A stretch of DNA of 64,000 nucleotides from Collybia mongolica (Eukaryota; Basidiomycota; Agaricomycetes; Agaricales; Clitocybaceae). A model generated the notes under the pieces. The model did not search any database. It had not been told where the DNA came from and saw only the letters and a list, made by a program, of their open reading frames with translations. Below are positions 22,901-35,088 of this stretch, piece by piece. The position numbers and the translations under genes are program-made. The DNA is taken from contig JAAXNY010000006.1 in assembly GCA_013420905.1 (NCBI GenBank), positions 868,001 to 932,000 on the forward strand, in the 5' to 3' direction. How positions within the stretch are numbered: the first letter of the stretch is position 1; every line of letters begins with the position of its first letter.

Positions 22901-25900
22901 CATACTCTCTACACATGGCTATTTAGATCGAAGCACATATCAAAGTATGAGTAAACGAACTCAAGCCACATTTGCAAAGCAGAGGCATGTTATCTACAGT
23001 ATTTTTGAGGCTTATATTTGGCACAAGAGACAAAACTATGGCATTGATGCAGCAGACAGGTAATGTTATCACATTATATAACTAGATCAGGGCTAAATAC
23101 TCACAGAACACATGCCATCCTTCAAGTCATCAGGAAACATGGAATGATAGGGCAGAAATTGGATCGACTGTAGTCATACATTCCATTAAATGCCCTAGGA
23201 TGTTTTCTGAATTTTTGCTTCTTTTTCAGGTATGTTGACGAAGCCCAAGACAATCTCCTAGTAGATGCCCTTTGTAAGGATTATCTGACTTTTCTAATAT
23301 TAAGCTTTTCTAATTTTCCTCCATCAGTACTTCGGTCACTGTGCCACAATGCAGATGGACTCTTTTGGGCTGGTGATACAGCTCAAACCATTTCTGTTGG
23401 TAGCTCCTTCCGGTTTGATGACTTGAAAGCCTTTCTGTTCCGGATTGAGGTACCATACCTATCAGTTCAGGTATCTATCGATAAACTTACCTGATATCCT
23501 AGAAACAACGTGAAAGTGACCCCTTGTTATACTATCGTATATTCAAACCCCCAAAAACTTTTCAACTAGCAACAAATTATCGTTCTCATTCAGGGATTGT
23601 TAATTGTGCACATTCTGTCATTGATCTTTTGACCAGATTCTGGCCCTACTCTATTGATACCCTTGCACGAGAAAAGGGGATTGTCGATGGTATCAAACCA
23701 ATCTTTCTCAGTGGATGGGATACAGACAACGTTCGATATGTATGTATCATAACAGTCTACAATTTATGATCACCTTCTCATACAGCTTAAGGAGCAATTC
23801 CTTTTCGGTTCAAGGTAAGGACATAAAATAATCACCTCTCAGCAAGGCACAGCCAGTGACTCATTTACAGTGGAAGTCACATTGAATTTGGGGCTCAACA
23901 ATGTATGTAAAGATCTTGGACTTCCTGATCACAACTCAAATCAGGGCCCATTCTAGGCATTCTTGTACGAGATGATCCCGCTCGTGATAAACTCCGAGAG
24001 CAAGTAGGGGAGATTGGACTCATCATGTGAGTACAACTTGCTGGGATCTTTTGTGATGCTTTTAACGATAGGATAGGACCCTTTATGAGAGTAAAGGTTT
24101 GGAGTTTAACGACGTAAGCTTTGGCCTCTTCAAATGGCCTTGGTGACTCATTTTCAGCAGGTTCTTCTCTTCAATTTCTTTGAAGACTCGAGTGTCGACT
24201 TATCTCAATGGCGTGTTGTATTGGGCGCCATTGAAGGAGCATCTTCACGCACATTGAAGGTGCCCCAGTTTGACGAACTCCGACATGCTGGAGTCTGTGC
24301 CGAAGTAGGTAATCAAGATATTGACAATCTTTCCATCCATTCTCACTCTACACAGTTAAAATTTCTTTATGTTGCCGTCACAAGAGCTCGAAAGAATCTT
24401 TGGATTGCTGACTGTTCAGAAAAGGGAGAGCCTATGAGGGTGGGTTTTCCATCCTATGCTTTCGCTATTTCAGCACTGTAACATTTTTCCTTCAGATGTT
24501 CTGGACGATAAGAGACCAGGTTCAGAACTGCACCCCTGGCACTGACATGCCACAATTAGCGGTTGCATCGTCGTCAGCGGAATGGGCCATCAAAGGAAAG
24601 GAATTATTCGATCGAAAAAAGTATCTTCAAGCTAGGCACTGCTACGAAAGAGCCATGATGCCTCGTGAGATGGCAATCTCTCAGGCCTACTTCCTTCGAG
24701 ATCAGGCACGAAAAACCTCTACAGGTGAATCACAAGGCCTAAAAGATATTCGCCGAAACGCGTTCGTACAGGCAGCAGTAGCATTCTTGTCCTGTGCAGA
24801 AGAGGCTCATAAACACAAGACCGCATACTATCACAATGCGGGGGAGTGTTTTGAGACTGCCTTGGAAAACGTAAGAGCTGCTCAGTCCTACATCCAGGCG
24901 CGAGAGTATGAGGTTGGCGCAAAGCTTTACAGAAAGCTAGGCATGTTCGATGAAGCCGTAGCAGTAGTGAAGGCAAACGCGGCGCACATGAATTCAGAAG
25001 TCGTGGACAACATTAAAGACGTCGCCCGCCTATACTATTTTAGGGAGCATGCACTCGAGTGAGTTTTGGCTTCTTACGGTTCCTTGGCAATCGTCACAAG
25101 TTATCAATAGGAAGGCCCATGCACTTTTTGACTCCTTCGAAGAGGAGTTGCAATACCTCGAATTTAGAGATTTGGATGAAGCACGTGCTACTTTGCTTTG
25201 TTCTCTCGGTAGAACAACAGAGGCGGCAGAGCTCCACCTTTATGAAGGACGAACCTTAGATGCAATCGGTTTATTTCTGCAAGACCGCCAGAATGAGCAC
25301 TCGATGCGGAGCGCGGGTAAATACATCCTTCAAGAGCTCTGGAGGAATTTATCATTTGGTGTTTTCTTCACAACCGACACCGTCGTGCAACTGTTAGATC
25401 TGTCGGCCTCCCTCGACACATCTCTCATGAGTTCGAATGATCGGGATGAGGTAAAGTTGTATTGATCCGCTCTAGTTACTGTATCTTATCAAGTACTATT
25501 TCCCAGATTCACATGTTTGTGGCAATAACGTCTAGAAAGCGAACTCAGCTCGCACTCCTCGGCGAAGCCTTCTTCCGCTCCAACAATACAGCCGCAGCCG
25601 TCTTATGCCTTGACCATCATTTCGTCAACTTTCCTCCAATCAAGGTCATGACCGTTTATGAACTTGGAAACACTCTACAGTTGTTTTCAATATACACACG
25701 GCTACTCTATGGGCTTGCATTCCACACTGAACCCATTTCTGCGCACGATGCGGTCAGGCATCTGTTTGCTTATCAACGCTTATCGGAAGATCATTATTTT
25801 GTTCCTCCCCGGACATTTCTTTTCAATCATGCCCAGAGGTTTGCTCGACGAGTTCCCTTTGATGAGGATCAAGGCCTCTCATTGGCGGGAACGGAGCTTC

Positions 25901-28415
25901 ACCAGCTCTTCCACCAAGCTCTCTGCCACCACCTCCGACGTCGTGTCTCCGAGGAAAACGAAGCATGTCGCAAGGCCGAAGCATTTTCGTCCTGCCTTAC
26001 ATTCTCAACTTTTGGGTATTGCAATAGGGTTGAATGCCCTCAAGAACACACCCCTCGTTCGGCACTGACTGTTGGTCGGTACAACGCAGGCATCCGGATC
26101 CATTACCAGCAAATCCTGATTTTCCAGACTGTGCATTATATTGAAGATCCTGAGGAATCTTACCGACAACGAAGGTTTGTCCACCCTATGGATGAGGTTA
26201 TACGGCTCGATCTATTCTTAAGCTGCTGCTATAATAGGTTTTGGATTAATCGATTGTATGAAGCTCTGAATCCAGCTTTCAATCAGCTTGGAACGCCTTC
26301 GAATTTCCATTCCAACCTAATCCCGGAACTTCATCGAGGCATTCAAGTCGCCAAGGATTGGGTGAGGGAGTTGGCATACACTCTCAACTTCAAGCCGCAA
26401 GTACCGTTCTTGACTAACCTCACACGGAGTGCATCTTTAGCGTTTCAGTTTGATAAGAAAGCAGCATCAAGCTATATGTTCCGTACCAGATCCTTGATGT
26501 CTCCGAAAAAACCGCCCGAATACCTCCGGGGGCCCGATAGTTTGTATACAATAGAAGACTTGATGGTTTCCTTGGAGGGCAGCCGAGACTGGAGTATAAG
26601 TGCAGGGATCCTCTTCGTTAGGTTAGGCTATTTCTAATTATGCAGAGATTCCGGACTTACTCTGCTGGCAACAAGGCATCTGATCGAACAGAAATTGCCT
26701 ATCAACATCAGCACTCTCTGTGACTTCATTGAGCACCTTTGTGCGTCCACTGTTGTTACTAATGCCTACCATCGTGGTGGACTCCACGGCGTTGCTCTTC
26801 CCCGAAGTTGGCTATTACGGCAGCTGTCCTCGAACTCTAATCCCACAGAACTTGCAAGGATGGCAACAGCGAAGTATTGGATGCTCCTAGATCCGATGAC
26901 GAAACTTTTAGAAAATATATATACCGGAATCGGCGCGGGTATGTCTATCTTCCAATTGTCTGCTCAATAAGCAACTTACCTTAGTGTCTTCAAGAATATC
27001 TTCTCTTCAATGGCTGGGATATCGCAACCATACGGAGTGCTCGTAGTGTTTTCATAACTCGGATGTACGTTCCCTCCCATAAGACCATTACGCCTGGAAA
27101 CTCTAAATCCATCTTCAAGATGCCGAACTTTATGTTTTCGTGAGTTTCGTCTCTTCTCGAGGTTGGTAATTTCTTATAATCCCAACAGTGGGTTACAACA
27201 TTCGAGCCCCTGAGCTACAAAACAACATTCTCCGAGCTATAACATCCCTGCAAAGATTCGATCACACTTTTCCTCCTCTCTATAGGCGGTAAGGCCCTTT
27301 ATTGTAAAGGAAAATAATTTATACCTAACACTATCACATGAAGATTTGCTAACGCCCAGAGTTGGGGCCACCTTGCAAGTGCTCTCCGAAAATCTATGGG
27401 AGATACTCCGTTGGATGAAATGATCAAAGTCTATGACCTACGGCGGGGGCCAATACCATCAAAATATGAACCAGGAGTGCGACTTGTGCCATACTCGAAC
27501 GTGGAAGAAATCCCGAACTTAGTATGTGCCCACCCAGCTATGGGACCTTCATCATTTCCGTCGGATGAATCAGGTTCCCTACTCCCTGACGATAATGAAA
27601 TTCGAGGTCTGCAAACTGTTGAGGGCATAACCGATTCCACCGAGATCGAGCAGTTCGATATTGGCGATGATCAAGAGCATGATCTAGAGGCTGATGCCTT
27701 CCTCTCGACTGAAATGCAGCCGTCCATGCCCTCTGCCATGCCTGTAACATTAGAGTTGATCACGCCTTCAGAGGACGAGCTTCGTGCGGCATCCGTGATA
27801 CAGCAAGCGTACAGACGAGTTTTTTTACGCCGACGCCGTGATGCGACAATAGTCGGATTGCCGGCTGCTCGTCGCCGGTTTTTTTCGATCTGTTTCGATA
27901 AATCCCAGGAGATGGCATGGAAAGACAACTCATATTACCGCCGCCTCTTCCTTGGGCCACTTCCCCATATCCTTCTCTGTTTAGATGCTACACAGGCAGC
28001 TATTCTTTCTCAGAAGAAGATCACAAAAAAGCACCTTCTACACAACAGACACGAAGAGCTCGATGAGTTAGGACCGAAGTTGACCGAGCTTGCGTAAGTG
28101 AAGCTGTACTCTCAATACATTCTAATTAGTAATCTCACCTTTTTCTTCTAACAATCGAACAGGGTAACTTATAAGACAGTTCTACGTCTCCAGAAGGCTT
28201 TAGGACCAACCTCCGAACTTCATGTTAGCTGTGACCTTGAGGGACTCGAGCTTTGTGTCCAAGAATGCAGTGACCTCATTCGTGGGATGCCTTCTATATA
28301 CAGCGAGCTTCGTGGAGATCTCGACATTGCCATGAAGGGGATTGTGATGCGCAAAAGGCCTAAGGTGAAGGCGCCAAAACCAGACCTCGTTTGGGACGAA
28401 GACATCCGGGTTTGA
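19919..28415 (+). CDS. Giant TRANK1-like UvrD-family (SF1) helicase with TPR-like and IQ regions
   Basis: One gene of about 8.5 kb with a few dozen short introns, a little over 2,000 residues; ATG at 19919 ('MPFIYFDLVQNEPVAL'), TGA at 28413-28415. A non-helicase N-terminal region (19919-21750) is followed by an intact SF1 motor: Walker A 'GRSGTGKTTT' split by an intron (22130-22220), motif II 'YVDEAQD' (~23230), motif III 'LFWAGDTAQT' (~23370), motif IV-like 'LATNYRSHSGIVNCAHS' (~23570) and motif VI 'LYVAVTRARKNLWIAD' (~24370). Then come TPR-like helices ('AIKGKELFDRKKYLQARHCY', ~24590; more to 25300), a long alpha-helical part, and one IQ motif 'AASVIQQAYRRVFLRRRR' (~27790), a possible calmodulin site. 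The layout resembles animal TRANK1 and a family common in Agaricomycetes. Its cellular role is unknown. Exons I joined stay in frame, so I regard it as intact. Confidence 0.85.
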
Positions 28416-28646
28416 ATGAAATATGACCATGTTTTGATCCCGTACTGTAATGTCGTGGAAGATCCTCAATAAAACTGAAGATGTGTCTATATATGTATAC
28501 TTGGCACTTTAAGCGAATGAATAATGCGATTCTACTTCTCCCAATTCGTAAAAGAGTATGTGTCTCGTGGCACATGGTCTGCACTATCATTTAATCCCTC
28601 ATCGCCATCCTCATCTAGCCTAGGCCGATGTAACTTCATGGTCCCA

Positions 28647-30612
28647 CTAGTGGCACAAGGAGACGATGTTTTCCTGTTTCTCGATACATTCATCTCTGCA
28701 AAGAGTAGCTTCTGAAACAAAACTCACTGGTCGAACGAAGGTAAATATATGCATGGATGTATACGCTCTCGCGAATCCAATCTCTGCATACACGTACATA
28801 TATTCCCATTTTCGTTTTAATATGCCAAGGTTGTCTCCTTGAGCTAGCTCAGGTCGTGCTTTAATCAAAGCAGAGGCAGTGTTGTCCCAGTTCTTCTGGA
28901 GGCGCCTGGTTTCATACAATTAGTCGCATAAAGATCATGTCACGAGATGTCTACGCATACCTTCCCCACTCACGAAGTGTTCGGGGATAGTCTTATAAAG
29001 TGGATTTCAGTGATGAAGAATGGATCGGTCCGGGCATACTTACGATGCCCAAAATCTTCGACACTTTCTAATCCAAAACATCCGGGAACAGCCGTCATGG
29101 CACTGTGGCACAGTTTAGTGGGTGCTGGGGAAAAAGCGTTGGGCCATTGGTAACGGCGAGCATAATCAGTTGCTCTGTGTTTCGAGGTCAGCGAACAATT
29201 CAATCAAGAAGTGGGGTACACACTGGAGCGTGGAGTAGCGCCACTCAGGCTGGGTTGTTGCTGTGATGACAGCAGATGCTCTGTTCGATTTTAGCGCCCA
29301 ATTGATTATTTGGAAGAATTGATCATGATACTTCAGCCCAACATGCTATCCAGGCGAAAGATGCCATTAGATGTATTTCCCACTGAAGTATGCAATGGTC
29401 TCACCTCAACCATTTCTATACTAACGAACGCGTCAAAAGCTTTTTCAAATGATGGGGGAAGTTTCCGATAATCCAGCAGGTGCACGGTCACTTTGGAGTC
29501 TAGCCCCGCCGCTCGAATCCTCTCTTCAGCTTCTACCTTTTGTTCTATTGAGAGAGTAAGAGTGTCCACAGTACAACCGATTTTTGCGGCCTGTTATATT
29601 TAGAATTTCATAATGTGAAATTCAAGGCGCAACAAACCTCGATCGCGGTTGTTCCCCACCCGGTTCCAAACTCTAGCAAGCGGTCGCCTGGACGTATCCG
29701 AGCTTTCTTAAGGACGTGGTGGACTTTGTTTAACTGGGCGGCCTCAAGGTCTCCTGGAAAGGGCCCTTTGTTGAGGTCACCTCGTACCCCTCCGAGCTCA
29801 TCAGGCCAGATGGCACAAGAATACATCATGTCTTCGCTGAGGAAAGCCTGCCATTATGGATAAGAATAACAGAACACCGATAAAATGATTAGTGAGCCAT
29901 CTTTTTACCTTGAAGAAGTCATTGCCAAAATCATATGCAGCGATCTAAGAGATCTAATATTAGCAGCAGTGATCAGATGTTATTCTTACGCCAGGACGCA
30001 CTACATTGAGTCGGGCATTGGATAGAGATTGACCAGAAAGTCTGAGAGCTAGTGCAGAAACGGTTGAGCTCAGGCGGTTGATCGGGCTGGATAGACTGCT
30101 CAGGTGCTCTCGGTTGTCAAGCCAAAGCTGGCAAGAGCCATCAAGGAATGTATATGAAGTAACAACCAAGGATTTACCTCCAGGAGATTTTTTAGGCTCG
30201 TGGTTTCAAAATCTCCGTGCATGTATGCTTCTGAAACTAGGTCGGATCAGCTCTTGGCCTTGCTATGTTAATTTCGCATGTTACTCACACCCAAGATCAT
30301 GTCCCAAAAATACCTTCAGCCAAAAATCGTTGTTCTTGACCGTAAGATCTGCGACGTGCTTCTGAGTCGAAGACCGGTCGCCGAAGACATATTCCTGATT
30401 TTTCTCATACAGGCGCAACGAACTTTGGCGAATCCCAGAGTGCAAGGCCTTGATTAAATAGTTCCTAGCTTAGACTGTCGATCAGGAAGTGCACGAGTAT
30501 TGATAAAGGTGGCCCTACTATAATTAGTTAGGTAAGGAACCAATGTATCCGGGCTGAAGAAGGTCATGTTTAGTTGGGGAGGGCTGAGAAAAAAATTGGG
30601 ACGCTTGGACAT
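28647..30612 (-). CDS. Cyclopropane-fatty-acyl-phospholipid synthase-like methyltransferase
   Basis: SAM-dependent enzyme of the CFAS/mycolic-acid-cyclopropane-synthase family, which transfers a methylene (or methyl) to double bonds of lipid acyl chains. Recognisable blocks in order: 'GDLTV'-like start with 'LEIWLDNREHL', 'AAYDFGNDFF', 'MMYSCAIWPDE', the SAM-binding 'LLEFGTGWGTTAIEAAKIG' (~29640-29690), 'TLTLSIEQKVEAEERI', 'FVSIEMVEHVG', 'RRYQWPNAFSPAPTKL', 'YPRTLREWGRRL' and 'MYVYAEIGFARAYTS'. No N-terminal membrane helices are seen, so CFAS fits better than sphingolipid C9-methyltransferase. Exons join in frame from 'IKALHSGIRQSSLRLYEKN' (about 30450) onward. The first exon (ATG proposed at 30612) and the C terminus (stop at 28647, or 28532 if a 3' intron is used) are uncertain. 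Convergent with the helicase gene. Confidence 0.82.
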
Positions 30613-31642
30613 CTGCTTATATCGGAATGTTCGTCGTATTACTAGTACGCCGAGTCATCGCTGCTAAGAGCGCCAATGCCGAGTAGCGACATATATAAGA
30701 CTAGTGGAGTATCAGAATTAAACGAAAGAATCATGCGACGTTTCCTGGGTAGTATTACAATCCGAGGTTTACGGTATGGGTATCTGAGTAGGAATCTTGA
30801 GATGTGCTTCAAGCGCTGATGTAGGCAAGTATAGTGATGAAACGCCCACGCGAGCTGTTACAGAGCGGTGAGCCGCTGTGTGTGATGTGCAAAATAAAAG
30901 AAGCCAGAGTCCAGGTCATCGACCCAAGATCATTGTGCCGCATCACACGAGCATGCAATTGACGCCGAGATGCGGAATGAGCATGCCACTCGGAGCCAAT
31001 TGCAGACAAAGTCAAAATGGACCTGTAACGGAGTCAAGTCGTGAGTTCTTGATTGTTTTGTATGTTTTGAGTATTGAGGAAGAACATTGGATCATTGAAG
31101 TCTGATGGGAACCGGATGGTGTTGGCTGTGGATATCGTGACGTGGCCAGATATGGAAATTACACGTTTCTTTCAGTGCCGTTGCCAAACACTTTATCAGA
31201 CTCTGATCGACCGAGCCTTGAATTCAAGTTGTATATGTAGCAGTCGGGAACTCACGACATTCTTTTTTTGATTCGCAGATAAGAGCTGCGCGAACCTACT
31301 CCCACATATTGACATTCGTGGTTTTCAATCAGACTATTATGCCATACTGTATGAATGACATCCACCTTGGTCATGTAGAATATTACTCAGTGCCCAAACG
31401 TCCCTGAAATTTGAAAGCTTCTTTCTGCAGATGAAAGTAGAAAGCCTGGTTATAACATACATTACACGTGTTTAGATGTTTTATCTGGTATAGATGGGTA
31501 TATTTATCCGTTCAAATCGGTGCAGTCTGGGCAACACGGATGGTTCTTTTATCTTCCGCTTCACGAAAGAAGTCACCTAGGGGAAACTGATGTAAAATGA
31601 GGGCCCGTCTCTAAGGCTCTCTAAGATCTAGTCGGTAATTCC
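30613..31642. other. Intergenic, about 1 kb
   Basis: Upstream of the methyltransferase gene and downstream of the DUF6534 gene. I see nothing in it that I can support as a gene or repeat. Confidence 0.4.
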
Positions 31643-33830
31643 TCATGCCCGATCGTGTCCCCGCGCGCTACCGAAGACGGACAACTCGTAACCAGTATTG
31701 GACTTGGTTGGATTTGCATACTGAACAAAGTTGGTGAGCCAAGCTCTCTAACGGGCTTGACAATATCTTACCGCATCGTAACCCAAGGCTGTCTCCTTGT
31801 CAACCCTGATCGCAAGGTGATGGGAAGCATCCTGTACACGCCCAAGTTAATCCTACTCGGATATGATAAGGACAGGCATACCTGACTTGCAATTGCAAAC
31901 GGTTCAGACTTATTGCGCTGCATATCTCGGGTGTCGGATCCCATACTATGGGAGTTCTGCGTGGTTGAGCGGAGTCTGAGCTTCTTCCGAGCGTTCAGAC
32001 TAATAAATTGAGAGATGAGAATATGATTCTTGGTTGCAAGACAAACACGTACGTTGCAAGAACCGAGTTGGTGTACACTGTGTGTTAATGAGTAATGTAC
32101 GCTTAAAAGGAGACGATATCCCTTACAGCGGCTGAGAGGTGTATAGAAAGTTATAAACAAGAAGGTAGCAGGGTAAACAGTAATCTGCGAGGGAAACAGT
32201 TGCAGGAAGGAGAAAAACTGATCGTGTATGCACCTACGGTGATTAAGGACAGGAGTGCACAAACACTATCATTGCATTAGGTGAGATTATTATAAAATTG
32301 AACGCCAACATACCTAGTGAGGAATCCAGTGTTTAACGAATAAAGAATGAGTTGATTGACGATGGAGTCGGACCTATCAGGGTATAAATTCAGTGAGTAA
32401 ATGCTAATAAGTGTTGGATACCGACCTAGAAAATCCAGTTTTGGACCGGTATAATATAAAGATAAGTGATGCCGCAATCAGAATGTCCCCTGCCGCCGCA
32501 ACTGCGTTGACCGCTTGACTCAATCTCTGTTGTAACGAATTGAGTGGAGGTGGCAGTCAAATTCTGAAAAGTGACAGACAAGTAGTCGAGGAAGTTCCGT
32601 GAAAGTTGCGACCGATAGTCTGTCAAATTGTGAATGATGTGGGTGCTCAGTTTTTTCGTTAAGTGAAACTTACCCTTTGATAAAATACGCTTTAGGGTTA
32701 TGAAGGGTCAGTCTAACAAGTTTCCCCGAGCCATATCAAACAAACCTGTTGTCAGGCCGAACTCGGCGAAAACAAGCATCATCTAACGAGCGTGACCCTA
32801 TGAGCCTTAGTCGTACGAAGTCACTGTTTATACATACGACGCAAGTCACGATAGGGATGTTATTCTGGCTCACTGGTATTACGGTTTGATGAGTAATTAG
32901 AAGTTGGTATATTAAAGAGGAACACCAACGTATCCATATCCTGTAGACAAAAAAACTTAAGGAACAGTGAGTGCATGTTGGCACGGACGTTGTTATCAGA
33001 TTACCTTTGTACAATGAACCCAATAAATGCCTATGACAAGGAATCTTGTGAGGGTCTGTCATGTACGGGTCGTCAAGACTTACACTAGCAATGACCTGTG
33101 CCTACAATTTTTAACGATGCGAACTTGAGTATGCTTCTGGTACATTGACATCACTCTTACCACCAGACTCCTGAAAGAAAAACATTGAACATTAGTTTAC
33201 GATCATAAAAGAGATGAAAAGATAATTACCAGACAACAACATTCAAGTAGGCGGGATTAAAGAAGTGAGTCACAAGATAGGTGTAGAGGACATGGGACAT
33301 GAAAGTTTGATGAACGGTGTCCAAAACACTGTTCGTCGATATTGGTTATTCGCGGATTCTATATGCGCACAGAATGGACAATCCATACAAGAGCGAGGCA
33401 ATCTTGATAAATGCGAGTAAAAAAATTGGTCGAGACCAAGGATGACTATAAGGCGTACCATCATTTTGCTTCCTAATGAATCATTTGGAAAATTCTGAAG
33501 TGTCCCTCAGTAACGCCTCGATAAATAGACACCACGAGTCCTCACAGAAAAGTATTCGAAAGTCTGCATGCAACTGATCCCCCATAGTCTATTATACACG
33601 ATGCGGCGTAAATATAGGTCACCGCAGCCGCAACAGAAACTTACGCCGCTCCCATACTGAAGAGATTACCAAAGTCAGATTACGAGAAATAACATTGGGC
33701 CGGGGAACTCACAGGACCCCGACGAAAATGGCTCCCATCTAGAAGAGTGATGTATTAGATTAGGGCATTATGTTAGGAGAAAAGCAGATACGGTGTTATC
33801 GAGCTTTGGAATGACAGGGACTTCAGACAT
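31643..33830 (-). CDS. DUF6534-type multi-pass membrane protein
   Basis: Fungal integral membrane protein of unknown function from a family strongly expanded in Agaricomycetes. It is split into many small exons on the minus strand: 'MSEVPVIPKLDNT' (ATG at 33830-33828), 'MGAIFVGVL', 'ALWGISCMQTFEYFS', 'VLDTVHQTFMSHVLYTYL' with 'VTHFFNPAYLN' (~33270-33330), 'VIASAFIGFIVQ', 'QAVNAVAAAGDILIAASLIF' (~32500), 'RSKTGFSRSDSIVNQLILYS' with 'LNTGFLTS' (~32330-32460) and 'ISLNARKKLR' (~31980). The conserved core is the helix pair before and the 'SIVNQLILYSLNTG' helix. About seven transmembrane segments are expected. Transport or sensing has been suggested for such proteins, but no function follows from the sequence. 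The last exon and the stop at 31643-31645 are tentative; 31768 is an alternative. Confidence 0.75.
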
Positions 33831-35088
33831 GATGGGCGGCGGGTAATGGTTCCAAAATCGGGTCGAGCGAGCGTGCGCATCTTATATATAAGTCCTTTGG
33901 CACATGTGGAACCTCCATCAATGTAGAGATGGGAACTTTCAAACATACAGAATTGTTGTCACGACATCCGGAGCGATTAAGGCCACGGAAAGATTTGCTG
34001 ACACGATAGTCTGAGCAAAGAATCGTAGTTTCCACTTGGGGACCGGCTCGTAGTTTTCCCCATTGTTTCCGATCCAGAATTAGGCTCCAGATAATCTGGT
34101 TGGAGCTCTTGCTGAACCGGGAGATCAAGATTCGGTCGGCGAAGGAGGATATGTTTCGTGAGAACTGGACCAAGAGTTTTTTGACATAAGTAGATCCGTT
34201 CGACACCCTTGCTACAATCTTTGCAAAGAAGACCGACCGCACAATTGCTGAAGTGATCTGTGGTACAAGTACTACTGGTGGGGTGCCCTTGGCAAAGCTC
34301 GAAGCAGATCATTGTTGTCAAGAATCAAGGCAGTGATGAGATATTCGCCATTCTGGGATACACGGATAAATTGGCAAGTTGAAAGTTTTCCGTTTCGGAA
34401 GCATAAACTTATTGAACTTCAAGATCCTCGGGCACCATTGAGGAGGGGGGGTTCATTACGTAAGCTGGACGTATGCTTGTTGGTGTATGGCTGCAGCTTC
34501 GGGGCCTTACGATCTGGTCATCATCGACATCCACTGCCTCAGATAAGTTGCTGGTAAGTAAGTTCAGTTGCAGGTATCATACGAACCACAATTTCTCTGG
34601 ACGTCAATACTCCAAAAAGATGAAGTATGTGCCTCTTTGTACGGGCATGAACCCTGACAAACGCCGTGGCCGAAAGTGGGGTGGGCAGATTTCTGTGACC
34701 AGGTGGACTACAAGCGCAAGAAGGGAAAAGATCGATTGATGAAAATACGCCTAGAGTGTATAACATCTGCATATGGTAGGACGGGGGAGTACGGACGACT
34801 ACATCGGCTAAATTAGCGATCTAGACGTCCTGTCCACATGATAGAACTATGCTTGATGCTGTTGAGTTCGCATCTTTCAGGGCGACAACTCGTATACCCA
34901 TGTGTTCGACCCTGTCTTCGCAGCGTTCAGGCTTCATTGGACAACAGTTTTGACTATCTTCACAAATTTGATGGACCTTACACGATTCGCCAAGCATCAA
35001 CGCTCCTTAGATACTTAAAACCATCGAGGCCCGTGCTCCTCGTCTAGTATAAGTATATCCGGGGCATTTGACATTTTGTCAAAACAGA
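33831..35088. other. Intergenic, divergent between DUF6534 gene and P450
   Basis: Holds the upstream regions of both genes. Minus-strand open frames at 33823-34321 show no recognisable motif. A short inverted word TTTGACATTTTGTCAAA lies at about 35068-35084, just before the P450 start, and could be a regulatory site. Confidence 0.4.
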
